Origin: UBA7803 sp963822255
GTDB lineage: Bacteria; Pseudomonadota; Gammaproteobacteria; Pseudomonadales; Azotimanducaceae
DNA length: 64,000 nucleotides
Assembly (NCBI GenBank): GCA_963822255.1
Contig: CAWGGV010000002.1
Location: forward strand, 186,001-250,000
Reading direction: 5' to 3'
Positions within the stretch are counted from its first letter, which is position 1, and every line of letters starts with the position of its first letter. The notes below the pieces were generated by a model. That model did no database searches and was not told the origin of the DNA. It saw nothing but the letters and a program-made list of their open reading frames with translations. The position numbers were made by a program, and so were the translations under genes. Positions 16,431 to 25,010 of this stretch are shown here, in pieces.

Positions 16431-18048
16431 ATGAACACTGCGTCCGCCAAAGCAACCCTCGACGACCTCGAGTTCGACAACCGCTTCACCCGCGAGCTGC
16501 CCGCCGATCCGGGCACCGGATCCGCGCGCCGTCAGGTGCGCGAGGCGCTGTACTCCCGGGTGCGGCCGACGCCCGGTGTCGGCGCCCCGTCTGGTGGCGT
16601 ACTGGCCGGAGGTGGCGGAGCTGGTGGGTCTTGACCCCGCGGAATGCGGGACCCGGGCGTTTGCCGAGGTCTTCACCGGCAACCGCGCGCTGGACGGCAT
16701 GGACCCCCACGCCACCTGCTACGGTGGCCATCAGTTCGGCAACTGGGCCGGGCAGCTGGGCGACGGCCGCGCCATCAACCTCGGCGAGGTCGTGAATCCC
16801 ACCGGTGAGCATTGGATGCTGCAGCTCAAGGGCGCAGGTCCCACCCCGTACTCGCGGATGGCCGACGGCTATGCGGTGCTGCGCTCGTCGATCCGGGAGT
16901 TTCTCTGCAGCGAGGCCATGCACCATCTGGGCGTGCCTACGACCCGCGCATTGTCGCTGGCGCTGACCGGCGATCAGGTGGTTCGGGACATGCTCTACGA
17001 CGGCCATCCGGCCCCGGAGCCGGGCGCCGTGGTGTGCCGCGTGGCACCGTCGTTCACCCGCTTCGGGCACTTCGAGATGCTCGCGGCGCGCCGCGAGGTG
17101 GCGCTGCTGCAGACGTTTCTCGACTACACCATCCGGAGCGACTTCCCGCACCTGATGGCGGAGCGGGACCCGACCGCGCGCGCGTCGGCCTGGTTCGGCG
17201 AGGTCTGTACGCTGACGGCTCGAATGATCGTGGAGTGGATGCGGGTCGGCTTCGTGCACGGGGTGATGAACACCGACAACATGTCCGTGCTGGGGCTCAC
17301 CATAGACTACGGTCCGTACGGCTGGCTCGACGATTACGATCCGGACTGGACGCCCAACACCACCGACGCGGCCGGGCGCCGTTACCGGTTCGGCTGGCAG
17401 CCGCGGATCGCCCAGTGGAACCTGGTCCAGCTCGCCAACGCGGTGTATCCGCTGATCGGTGAGGTCGCGCCGCTGGAGCAGAGTCTCGAGCGCTTCGAGC
17501 AGGGCTACCTCACCGGCTGGCGGGACACGATGCTGAAAAAGCTTGGCCTCGAGACCCGGCAGCCGCAGACGGACAGCCCCCTGCTCGACGAGCTGAACGA
17601 GGTGCTCACGCTCACCGAGACGGATATGACGCTGTTCTATCGACGCCTCGCCGACGTGGGCGCCAGCGGCCACGCCGCCGACGATCAGGATCCGTTGCGC
17701 GCCATCCGCGACGCCTTCTATGTGCCCGAAGAAGTGACCGGAGAGACGGAGGCCCGGATCGGCGGCTGGCTCGGCCGATATCGACAGCGCCTGGGCCAGG
17801 AGCGCGGCACGCCCGACGACCGGCGCGCGCGCATGAATTCGGTCAACCCGAAGTTCGTGCTCCGGAACTACCTGGCCCAGCTCGCCATCGATGCCGCCGA
17901 GCAGGGCGACTTCTCGGTGGTCCATCAGCTTCAGGACGTGCTGAGGCGGCCATACGACGAGCACCCGGAGCACGAGGGCTGGGCCGGCCGGCGGCCGGAC
18001 TGGGCGCGGGACCGGGTGGGCTGCTCGATGCTCTCCTGCAGCTCCTGA
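16431..18048 (+). pseudogene. selO: SelO (YdiU) protein AMPylase, single-base frameshift near the 5' end
   Basis: The product is the pseudokinase-fold protein adenylyltransferase SelO, which AMPylates redox and metabolic proteins. The N-terminus LEFDNRFTRELPADP is canonical. An extra G at 16575-16576 breaks the frame between RVRPTP and VSAPRLVAY. Everything after it is intact, including LKGAGPTPYSRMADGYAVLRSS, VHGVMNTDNMSVLG, IDYGPYGWLDDYDP and the C-terminal SCSS, which is close to the family's conserved selenocysteine/cysteine end. Corrected length is about 538 residues, somewhat longer than E. coli's 478. No other damage is visible, so a consensus error is plausible. Confidence 0.85.
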
Positions 18049-18106
18049 CGGGCGGGCTCGGCGGCGCCGCCGTTCGGATTGCCGGCGGCGTTCCTGCGGC
18101 CTTCCG

Positions 18107-19882
18107 TTATCGCTCTGCTGACGGCGCCGGCTCGACGCCCGCATCCTCCTCGAACAGATGCTCGAGCTCTTCGGTCGCGGACACGGTGGTCCGGTGGAAT
18201 GCCTCCTCGTCCCGGAATACCGCCGCTTGCCGCGCCAGCGTGGCGGCGTCGTGCCGCTCGAATCGGTCCACGGCGCGCTCTGCCTGCTCCGCCGGAAGGC
18301 CAAGCTCCTCCAGCAGCGTCCGGGCGAGGCGCAGGCTCGAATGCAGGGTGTCGCGGAGAACGTAGTCGATGCCCATCTCGCGGAGCTGCAGCTCGTGATG
18401 CCGGGTCGTCGCGCGGGCGAGGATGGCGACGCCCGGGCAGGCCGCCCGCACTCGTTCGACGATCCTGAGAGACGCCTCCTGGTTGCCTACTGCCAGCACC
18501 AGGACCTGGGCCCGGTGCACGCCCGCCGCGCGCAGCACATCAAGCCGGGTGGCGTCTCCGTAGAACACCTTGTTGCCGAGGCGGCGCACGAAGTCCACCT
18601 GATGGGGGTTGATCTCGAGGGCCGTGAACGGGATGTGGCGCATGGTCAGCACCCGGGCCACGATCTGCCCCACGCGGCCGAAGCCGGCGACCACCACCGG
18701 AGGCGACTCGCCATCGATGTGGTCGTACGGACGGTGGTCACCGGCGGTCCGTCGCAGGTAGCGGTCGCCGGCCGCCACCAGCAGGGGTGTGATGGCCATG
18801 GAAAGCGTTACCACCAGCACGGCGGATTCGGCGAGGGCACCGCCGACGAAGCCGGCGCCGACCGCCGCCGTCAGCAGCACGAAGGCGAACTCGCCGCCCT
18901 GCGACACCACCAGAGCGGTCCGTGCCGCCTCTGCGCGGTCGAGGCCGTGCCCGCGGGCCAGGGGCAGCAGCACCAGAGCCTTGATCGCCATCAGCAGGAC
19001 CGTCAGGCCGAGGATGGTCGCCGGCTCGGCTGCCAGCAGCTGCAGATTCACCGTCATCCCCACCGCCATGAAGAACAACCCCAGGAACAGCCCCTTGAAA
19101 GGATCCACGTCCGCCTGCAGCTCGTGGCGATACTCGGAATCGGCCACCATCATGCCGGCCGCGAAGGCGCCGAGGCCCATGGACAGCCCGGCCGCAGCCA
19201 TGGCCAGGGCGGAGCCGGCCACCAGCGCCAGGGCTGCGGCGGCGAACAGCTCCGGCACGCCGCTCGCGGCCACGAACCGAAGCATCGGGCGGAGCAGGTA
19301 GCGGAGCAGCACGGCACCGGCCACCACCGCCAGCACCAGTTCCAGCCGCAGGGGCACCGCATTCGGCTCGGGTCCCACGGCAAGCAGGTTCACCGCGGCG
19401 ATGGCGGGAATGACTGCGATGTCCTGGAGCAGCAGGATGCCGAAGGCGGCGCGGCCGTGGTGATGGTTGAGCTTGCGGCGCTCCGCCAGTAGCTGCAGCA
19501 CCAAGGCCGTGCTGGACAGGGCCAGGGCGAACCCGAGCAGCAGGGCGGCGGACAGCGGAACGTTCAGCACCACGAGCACGCCGAACAGAACGCCGGTGGT
19601 GGCAGCGACCTGGGCAGCGCCCAGGCCGAACACGAGCTGGCGCATCACCCACAACCGCCTCGGCTGCAGCTCGAGACCGATGATGAACAGCAGCAGCACG
19701 ACGCCGAGCTCGCCGAAGTGCAGCACGGCGGCCGGGTCCCGCACCAGGGCCAGGCCGCCCGGACCGATCAGTAGCCCGGCGCCCAGGTAGCCAAGTGTCG
19801 AGCTCATGCCGAGGCGTTTCAACACCGGTACCACGACCACCGCGGCGGCCAGGAAGATCAGGACGTCGGTGAGGAAGGTCAT
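18107..19882 (-). CDS. KefB/KefC-type monovalent cation:proton antiporter with RCK domain
   Basis: The protein has 591 residues from MTFLTDVLIFLAAAVVVVPVL; the longer open frame upstream is a shadow. About 12 hydrophobic segments of a CPA2 exchanger (LLFIIGLELQPRRLW, ALALSSTALVLQLL, AFGILLLQDIAVIP) occupy residues 1-385. A Rossmann RCK/TrkA-N domain at about 410-530 has the NAD-binding VVVAGFGRVGQIVARVL and YGDATRLDVLRAAG. It should exchange K+ for H+ in the inner membrane under nucleotide control. A pirin-like mini-gene ends 8 bases upstream, so the two are probably one operon. Confidence 0.9.
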   Translation of the reverse strand: MTFLTDVLIFLAAAVVVVPVLKRLGMSSTLGYLGAGLLIGPGGLALVRDPAAVLHFGELGVVLLLFIIGLELQPRRLWVMRQLVFGLGAAQVAATTGVLFGVLVVLNVPLSAALLLGFALALSSTALVLQLLAERRKLNHHHGRAAFGILLLQDIAVIPAIAAVNLLAVGPEPNAVPLRLELVLAVVAGAVLLRYLLRPMLRFVAASGVPELFAAAALALVAGSALAMAAAGLSMGLGAFAAGMMVADSEYRHELQADVDPFKGLFLGLFFMAVGMTVNLQLLAAEPATILGLTVLLMAIKALVLLPLARGHGLDRAEAARTALVVSQGGEFAFVLLTAAVGAGFVGGALAESAVLVVTLSMAITPLLVAAGDRYLRRTAGDHRPYDHIDGESPPVVVAGFGRVGQIVARVLTMRHIPFTALEINPHQVDFVRRLGNKVFYGDATRLDVLRAAGVHRAQVLVLAVGNQEASLRIVERVRAACPGVAILARATTRHHELQLREMGIDYVLRDTLHSSLRLARTLLEELGLPAEQAERAVDRFERHDAATLARQAAVFRDEEAFHRTTVSATEELEHLFEEDAGVEPAPSAER

Positions 19883-19890
19883 CGACGGTT

Positions 19891-20196
19891 TCAGTCTTCC
19901 GGAAGCGGTATGAACTCGTCGTCTGCGGGCACCGGGGGAAAGCCGCCGGAGCGCCACTGCTGCTTTGCCTGCTCGATTCGCTGCTCGCTCGACGACACGA
20001 AGTTCCACCAGATGTGCCGCTCGCCGGGCGCCGCGCCGCCGGCGAGCACCACGCGGGCGTCGGAGATCGCGTGCAGCGGCGGGTGGCGTCCCTCGGCGAC
20101 CACGCCCATGGTATGGCCGCCCAGAGGGCGGATCACCAGGGTCAGATCGTCGTCGCGCTCGGCGCACCGCGGCGCATCGGCTTGCATCCAGCTCAT
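19891..20196 (-). CDS. pirin C-terminal-domain mini-protein
   Basis: The protein has 101 residues from the ATG at 20196, which has GGGAGG 5 bases upstream; an earlier in-frame ATG lies at 20223. The second half, RVVLAGGAAPGERHIWWNFVSSSEQRIEQAKQQWRSG followed by FIPLPED, is the C-terminal end of pirin-like cupins. Full pirins have about 280-300 residues with an N-terminal metal-binding cupin, which is absent here. It may be a decayed remnant, or a short functional relic maintained with the Kef antiporter downstream. Pirins are often linked to redox sensing or quercetin oxidation, but this piece lacks the metal site. Confidence 0.6.
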   Translation of the reverse strand: MSWMQADAPRCAERDDDLTLVIRPLGGHTMGVVAEGRHPPLHAISDARVVLAGGAAPGERHIWWNFVSSSEQRIEQAKQQWRSGGFPPVPADDEFIPLPED

Positions 20197-20247
20197 GGCA
20201 CCTCCCTGCCTCGTGACCATCACGGGGTACGTGTCGGCAAGCGTACC

Positions 20248-20372
20248 GCAGGTTCTGGTGGGAGCGACCTCCTGGTCGCGAAGAATCGCGCAGGTTCTGG
20301 TGGGAGCGACCTCCTGGACGCGAAGAATCGCGGCCGGGAGGCCGCTCCCACAGAGGAGGCCGCTCCCACAGA
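20248..20372. repeat. REP-like cluster 2 with a 42-base tandem duplication
   Basis: Two copies of a 42-base unit beginning GCAGGTTCTGGTGGGAGCG start at 20248 and 20290 and differ by one base (GGTCGCG against GGACGCG). Two inverted GGAGGCCGCTCCCACAG arms follow. The cluster lies between the start of the pirin-like gene and the stop of the acyl-CoA ligase. Confidence 0.85.
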
Positions 20373-20382
20373 TTGAGGGATT

Positions 20383-22092
20383 TTACGCCGCGTCGATCAC
20401 CGTGAGCCGATCCTTCAGCTCCCGCTTGAGGAATTTGCCGTTGGCGTTCTTCGGCAGCGGGTCCTGCATGAACCAGATGTAGCGGGGCACTTTGTGCGCC
20501 GATATGCGCGCGCGGCAGGTCTGGCGTAAGTCGTCGGCGCTGGCCCGCTCGCCGGGCTTGAGGTAGACGGCGGCGCCGACCTCCTCACCGAGACGATCGT
20601 CCGGCACGCCGAACACAGTGACTTCCGCCACGGCCGGGTGCTCATGCAGCGCGCTTTCCACCTCGGCGCAGTACACGTTCTCGCCGCCGCGCAGCACCAT
20701 GTCCTTTGCCCGGTCGACGATGAACACGAAGCCGTTCTCGTCGAGGCGGGCGATGTCGCCGGTGTGCAGCCAGCCGTCGGTGATGCTCTCGGCGGTGGCC
20801 TCGGGGCGGTTCACATAGCCGCGGATGACCTGGGCGCCTTTCACCCACAACTCGCCGACCGAACCGGCGGGCAGCTCGTTGCCCTCGGCATCCACTACCT
20901 TGCCCTCGTAGTCGGGCAGCAGCGGCCCGCAGCTCTCGGGCTTGTCGACGAAGAAATCACCGCCGATCGAGGTGATGATGCCGCAGGTCTCGGTCATGCC
21001 ATAGCCGGTGTTGGGCCGCGCGGTCTGAACCCGGGCGTCGATCTTGTCCACCAGGTCCGGCTGGAGCGGGGCGCCGCCGCCGCCCACCGAGGCCAGCGAC
21101 GAGGTGTCGTAGCGGTCGAAATCCGGATGGGTGATCAGCTCCCGGGACATGACGGGCACGCCGGTCATGGCCGTGATCCGCTCGCGCTCGATGAGCTTCA
21201 GCGCCTCCGTGGCGTCCCACTTGTACATGCACACCAGCTTGCCGCCGCCGATGGTGGCGGCGTGGGCGACGCAGTTGTTGGCGGTCACGTGGAACAGCGG
21301 CGTGGTCAACAGGGACGCCGGAACCGGCGGCTCCGCGCCTTCCGGCGGCACCGGAATGCTGCCGTTGCGCTGCGCCACCGCAGCCATGCAGGCCGCGGAG
21401 AAGCCCATGCTCATGATGTTGGATACGCAGCCCCGGTGGGTGAGCGCCGCGCCCTTGGGATTGCCCGTGGTGCCGGAGGTGTAGAAGATGCAGGCATCGC
21501 TGTCCGGATCCACGGCGACGTCCGGCAGCTCGCCGCCGTGTGCCAGCAGTTCCCGCCAGGCGACCACGTTCTCCGGCAGCTCGTGGGGGATGCGCACGCC
21601 CACCAGGGTCATGGGCGGCATCTCGCCGAGGTGCTCCAAGGTGCGTTCGAGCCGTTCCTGGTCCGCGACCATCACCTTCGGCCGGGAATCCTGCATGCCG
21701 TAGACGAGCTCCGGACCGACCCACCAGGCATTTACCCCCACCACCACCGCGCCGATGGATACGGTGGCCCAGTAGGTGAGCAGCCATTCCGGGTAGTTGC
21801 GCATGGCGATGGCGACCCGGTCGCCGACGCCGACGCCTTGACTTCGGAGCCAGCAGGCGATCGACGCCGCCTGGCGGTGGGCCTCGGCGTAGCTCAGACG
21901 CTCGTCGTGATAGACCAGATAGTCCCGATCGGCGAAGGCGGCCGAGGCCAGCCACACGTCCCGCAGGCTGGACGGTGCGTTGGCGTAGGTGCGGATCCGC
22001 TGCCCGCGCACCTCCACCTCGATGATCTCGAACGGGGCGCCCGGTGCAGTCAGCTCGTTGCGCACTTCCCTAAGCTGATCGTACATCGTCAT
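20383..22092 (-). CDS. AMP-forming acyl-CoA synthetase
   Basis: The 569 residues carry the P-loop YTSGTTGNPKG at 204-214 and the later motifs NTGYGMTETCG, GWLHTGDIARLDENGF and DRAKDMVLRGGENVY. The C-terminal catalytic lysine lies in PLPKNANGKFLKREL. It should activate a medium or long-chain or cyclic carboxylic acid to acyl-CoA. The N-terminus is a clear paralogue of the frameshifted ligase at 32109. The gene is divergent from an acyl-CoA dehydrogenase across a 199-base region that contains operator-like palindromes, indicating a shared degradation pathway. Confidence 0.9.
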   Translation of the reverse strand: MTMYDQLREVRNELTAPGAPFEIIEVEVRGQRIRTYANAPSSLRDVWLASAAFADRDYLVYHDERLSYAEAHRQAASIACWLRSQGVGVGDRVAIAMRNYPEWLLTYWATVSIGAVVVGVNAWWVGPELVYGMQDSRPKVMVADQERLERTLEHLGEMPPMTLVGVRIPHELPENVVAWRELLAHGGELPDVAVDPDSDACIFYTSGTTGNPKGAALTHRGCVSNIMSMGFSAACMAAVAQRNGSIPVPPEGAEPPVPASLLTTPLFHVTANNCVAHAATIGGGKLVCMYKWDATEALKLIERERITAMTGVPVMSRELITHPDFDRYDTSSLASVGGGGAPLQPDLVDKIDARVQTARPNTGYGMTETCGIITSIGGDFFVDKPESCGPLLPDYEGKVVDAEGNELPAGSVGELWVKGAQVIRGYVNRPEATAESITDGWLHTGDIARLDENGFVFIVDRAKDMVLRGGENVYCAEVESALHEHPAVAEVTVFGVPDDRLGEEVGAAVYLKPGERASADDLRQTCRARISAHKVPRYIWFMQDPLPKNANGKFLKRELKDRLTVIDAA

Positions 22093-22146
22093 GCAGGTTC
22101 TCTCCTCGAGCTGCCGTTACTAAGAATGACCCGGAATGCGGGGAGT

Positions 22147-22177
22147 GGTAAATTGCCATTACCTAGAACGCGTTACA
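22147..22177. promoter_or_regulatory. operator-like inverted repeats between ligase and acyl-CoA dehydrogenase
   Basis: GGTAA (22147-22151) and TTACC (22159-22163) form a perfect inverted repeat around 7 bases. Immediately after it, TAGAACGCGTTACA (22164-22177) matches 11 of 14 positions of the palindrome TGAAACGCGTTTCA found at 32072. The position, in a divergent promoter region, suits a fatty-acid-type repressor of the TetR class. No regulator gene is adjacent. Confidence 0.4.
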
Positions 22178-22197
22178 ACCTGAGGGCTGCCTTGTGG

Positions 22198-22256
22198 TGG
22201 GAGCGACCTCCCGGTCGCGATGGGTGTAAAAGATCGCGACCGGGAGGTCGCTCCCA
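22198..22256. repeat. REP-like element 3, perfect 24-base inverted repeat
   Basis: Arms at 22198-22221 and 22233-22256 are perfect 24-base inverse complements with an 11-base loop. This is the best complete example of the window's REP family. It lies 36 bases before the acyl-CoA dehydrogenase start, so it could form a strong hairpin in that gene's leader. Confidence 0.9.
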
Positions 22257-22291
22257 CAGATAGGTCGTCCCTGCCACGAGGGGAAGGACAC

Positions 22292-23563
22292 ATGGATTTC
22301 GAGATTCCGCAGGACATTCAGAATCTACTCGAGCGGCTCGACGCCTTCATCGAGGACACCATCAAGCCGCTGGAGCAGCAGGACGACAACATCCGCTTCT
22401 TCGACCACCGACGGGAGGACGCCCGCACCGACTGGGAGCGGGGCGGCCTGCCCAACGAGGAGTGGGAGCAGCTGCTCCACCGGGTGAAGCGGATCGCTGA
22501 CGAGGCCGGCTTCTACCGCTATCCGTTGCCGAAGGAATACGGCGGCATGGAAGGGTCGAACCTGGGCATGGCCATCATCCGCGAGCACCTGGCGGCGAAG
22601 GGGCTCGGCCTGCACAACGACCTGCAGAACGAGCACTCCATCGTCGGCAACAACGTGGGTCTGCTGCTGATGCTGAACTACGGCACCGAGGAGCAGCAGG
22701 CGGAGTGGGTGGACGACCTGGCGGAAGGGCGGCGCGGCTTCGCCTTCGGCATCACCGAGCCGGACCACGGCTCCGACGCCACCCACATGGAAACCCACGC
22801 CGTGCGCGACGGCGACGAGTGGGTCATCAACGGCCAGAAGACCTGGAACACCGGCATCCACAAGGCCCAGTACGACATGGTGATGGCGCGCACCAGCGGC
22901 AAGCCAGGTGACGCGGAAGGTATCACCGCGTTCTTCACGCCCATGAAGGCGGACGGGGTGAAGATCGAGGAGTTCCTCTGGACCTTCAACATGCCCACCG
23001 ACCACGGCCGGGTGTCGTTCACCAACGTGCGGGTGCCGCATGCCAGCATCTTCGGTGGCGAGGGGCGCGGCCTGCAGATCGTCCAGCACTTCTTCAACGA
23101 GAACCGCATCCGCCAGGCGGCGTCGAGCCTCGGCGCGGCGCAGTTCTGCATCAACGAGTCGGTGAAGTACGCCATGGAGCGCAAGCCCTTCGGCAAGCCG
23201 CTGTCCTCGAACCAGGGCATTCAGTTTCCCCTGGTGGAGCTGCAGACTCAGTGCGAGATGCTGCGGGCGCTGATCCACAAGACCGCCTGGCTGATGGACA
23301 CCAACGGTCCGTTCTCAGCCTCGGACAAGGTGTCCATGTGCAACTACTGGTCGAACCGTCTGTGCTGCGAGGCGGCGGACCGGGCCATGCAGGTGCACGG
23401 CGGGCTGGGCTATTCCCGACACAAGCCCTTCGAGCACATCTACCGCCACCACCGCCGTTACCGGATCACCGAGGGTGCGGAGGAGATCCAGATGCGCCGG
23501 GTGGCCGGGTACATGTTCGGCTACATGAAGCAGCGGGCGCCGAAGGGAGTGAAGGAAAGCTGA
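22292..23563 (+). CDS. acyl-CoA dehydrogenase
   Basis: The protein has 423 residues from the ATG at 22292 (AGGGGAAGG ribosome site). Family motifs in order are FAFGITEPDHGSDATHMET (FAD/substrate loop), INGQKTWNTGIHKAQYDMVMART, MQVHGGLGYSRHKPFEHIYRHHR and ITEGAEEIQMRRVAGYM. It should oxidise an acyl-CoA to the 2-enoyl-CoA, passing electrons to ETF. The GTG of the phosphotransferase-fold gene begins 2 bases after the stop; the two gene types are commonly paired in actinobacterial and proteobacterial lipid or steroid catabolism. Confidence 0.92.
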   Translation: MDFEIPQDIQNLLERLDAFIEDTIKPLEQQDDNIRFFDHRREDARTDWERGGLPNEEWEQLLHRVKRIADEAGFYRYPLPKEYGGMEGSNLGMAIIREHLAAKGLGLHNDLQNEHSIVGNNVGLLLMLNYGTEEQQAEWVDDLAEGRRGFAFGITEPDHGSDATHMETHAVRDGDEWVINGQKTWNTGIHKAQYDMVMARTSGKPGDAEGITAFFTPMKADGVKIEEFLWTFNMPTDHGRVSFTNVRVPHASIFGGEGRGLQIVQHFFNENRIRQAASSLGAAQFCINESVKYAMERKPFGKPLSSNQGIQFPLVELQTQCEMLRALIHKTAWLMDTNGPFSASDKVSMCNYWSNRLCCEAADRAMQVHGGLGYSRHKPFEHIYRHHRRYRITEGAEEIQMRRVAGYMFGYMKQRAPKGVKES

Positions 23564-23565
23564 CA

Positions 23566-24993
23566 GTGAGCGAGCGTTCGGAGTTCGATCGAGCCCTGGA
23601 GGCGGTGCTCACGCGCCGCATTCCCGGCTGCCGCAGCCTGGTGGCGGCGGAGCGGCTGTCCGGCGGCGCCAGCCAGGAGACCTACCGCATCACCATCGCC
23701 ACCGATTCCGGCGAAGGTCGGCTCTGCATGCGTCGCGCGCCGGGCGGCGGCATCGCCGTGCCGGAGGGCGAGCGCATCAATCCCGGGCTTGCCGTGGAAG
23801 CGCAGCTCATGCGCGTGGCGCGGCAGGCCGGGGTGCCGGAGCCCGAGGTGTACCACGTGCTCGAGCCGGACGACGGCCTCGGCGAAGGCTTCCTCATGGA
23901 GTGGCTCGACGGCGAGGCCCTGGGCGCCCGCATCGCCCGCTCGCCGGAGCTCGCCCCGGTGCGGGAGACGCTGGCGTATCAATGCGGTCAGGTGATGGCG
24001 CGCATTCACGGCATCGATCTGGATGCCGCCGGCCTGCGCGGGCGGCTCCAGACCCAGACCCCCGAGCAGTTCGTGCGGCAGATGTGGGAGCGGTATCAGC
24101 TCCTCGAGACGCCGCAGCCGATGATCGACTACGCGGCGCGCTGGCTGCTCGATCACCTGCCGGCGAATCCGCGCACCACCCTGGTGCACAACGACTTCCG
24201 CAACGGCAACTTCATGGTGAACCAGGACGGCATCGTCGCGGTGCTGGACTGGGAAGTCGCTCACATCGGCGATCCCATGCGCGATCTCGGCTGGATCTGC
24301 ACCAACTCCTGGCGTTTCGGCGTCACCAAGAAGCCGGTGGGCGGCTTCGGCGAGTACCGGGACCTGTTTGCCGGCTACGAGTCCGTGGCCGGGCAGGCGG
24401 TGGATCCGCAGCACGTCAAATTCTGGGAGGTGTTCGGCTCGTTCTGGTGGGCTATCGGCTGCCTCGGCATGGCGGAGCACTATCGCACCGGGCCGGACAA
24501 GACCGTGGAGCGGCCCGCCATCGGCCGGCGCTCGTCGGAATGCCAGGTGGACTGCGTGAACCTGCTGATTCCAGGCCCCGTGGAGCTGATCGAGGGGCGT
24601 GGCCTGGAAGCGGACGACATGCCGAGGACCGACGAGCTGGTCACGTCGGTGCGGGACTTCCTGCGCGACGACGTCATGGCGGTGACCCAGGGGCGCAGCA
24701 ATTTTCTCGCCCGGGTGGCCGGTAACAGCCTCGACATCGTGCTGCGGGAGCTGGCGCTCGGCGCGCCGCAGCGAGCGGCCGAGCAGGCCCGACTGCGGTC
24801 GCTGCTGGGCGCCGACGGCACCCTGTCGGCGCTGCGCTGGAAGCTCACCCGAGCGCTCCGCGACCGCTCGCTGGCCCTCGACGCGCCCGGCCTCGAGGCG
24901 CATCTGCGGGCGACGGTGGTCAATCGGATCGCCATCGACCAGCCCAAGTACTCCGGCTTCAAAACCGCCCTGGCGAACGCCGGTCTCGCCTGA
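23566..24993 (+). CDS. phosphotransferase (APH)-family protein paired with acyl-CoA dehydrogenase
   Basis: The protein has 475 residues from a GTG start. The kinase-like fold shows ERLSGGASQETYRI (nucleotide loop), LVHNDFRNGNFMVN (catalytic loop, about residues 205-218) and VLDWEVAHIGDPMRDLGW (metal site). The C-terminal 110 residues extend beyond a normal APH domain. Relatives of this type occur beside or fused to acyl-CoA dehydrogenases (ACAD10/11-like) and are thought to phosphorylate hydroxyacyl-CoA substrates. Tight spacing with the preceding dehydrogenase fits that role. Antibiotic resistance is unlikely. Confidence 0.8.
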   Translation: MSERSEFDRALEAVLTRRIPGCRSLVAAERLSGGASQETYRITIATDSGEGRLCMRRAPGGGIAVPEGERINPGLAVEAQLMRVARQAGVPEPEVYHVLEPDDGLGEGFLMEWLDGEALGARIARSPELAPVRETLAYQCGQVMARIHGIDLDAAGLRGRLQTQTPEQFVRQMWERYQLLETPQPMIDYAARWLLDHLPANPRTTLVHNDFRNGNFMVNQDGIVAVLDWEVAHIGDPMRDLGWICTNSWRFGVTKKPVGGFGEYRDLFAGYESVAGQAVDPQHVKFWEVFGSFWWAIGCLGMAEHYRTGPDKTVERPAIGRRSSECQVDCVNLLIPGPVELIEGRGLEADDMPRTDELVTSVRDFLRDDVMAVTQGRSNFLARVAGNSLDIVLRELALGAPQRAAEQARLRSLLGADGTLSALRWKLTRALRDRSLALDAPGLEAHLRATVVNRIAIDQPKYSGFKTALANAGLA

Positions 24994-25010
24994 TTCTGCG
25001 ACCGGGCCCC

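Noticed and set aside
18107..20167. 686-residue Kef protein with an Arg-rich N-terminal extension
   Set aside because: The extra 95 residues are antisense-like low-complexity sequence overlapping the pirin-like gene; the normal Kef start is at 19882.
23566..24993. Aminoglycoside resistance gene
   Set aside because: The phosphotransferase fold is real, but tight pairing with an acyl-CoA dehydrogenase and the length point to the ACAD10/11-like catabolic group.
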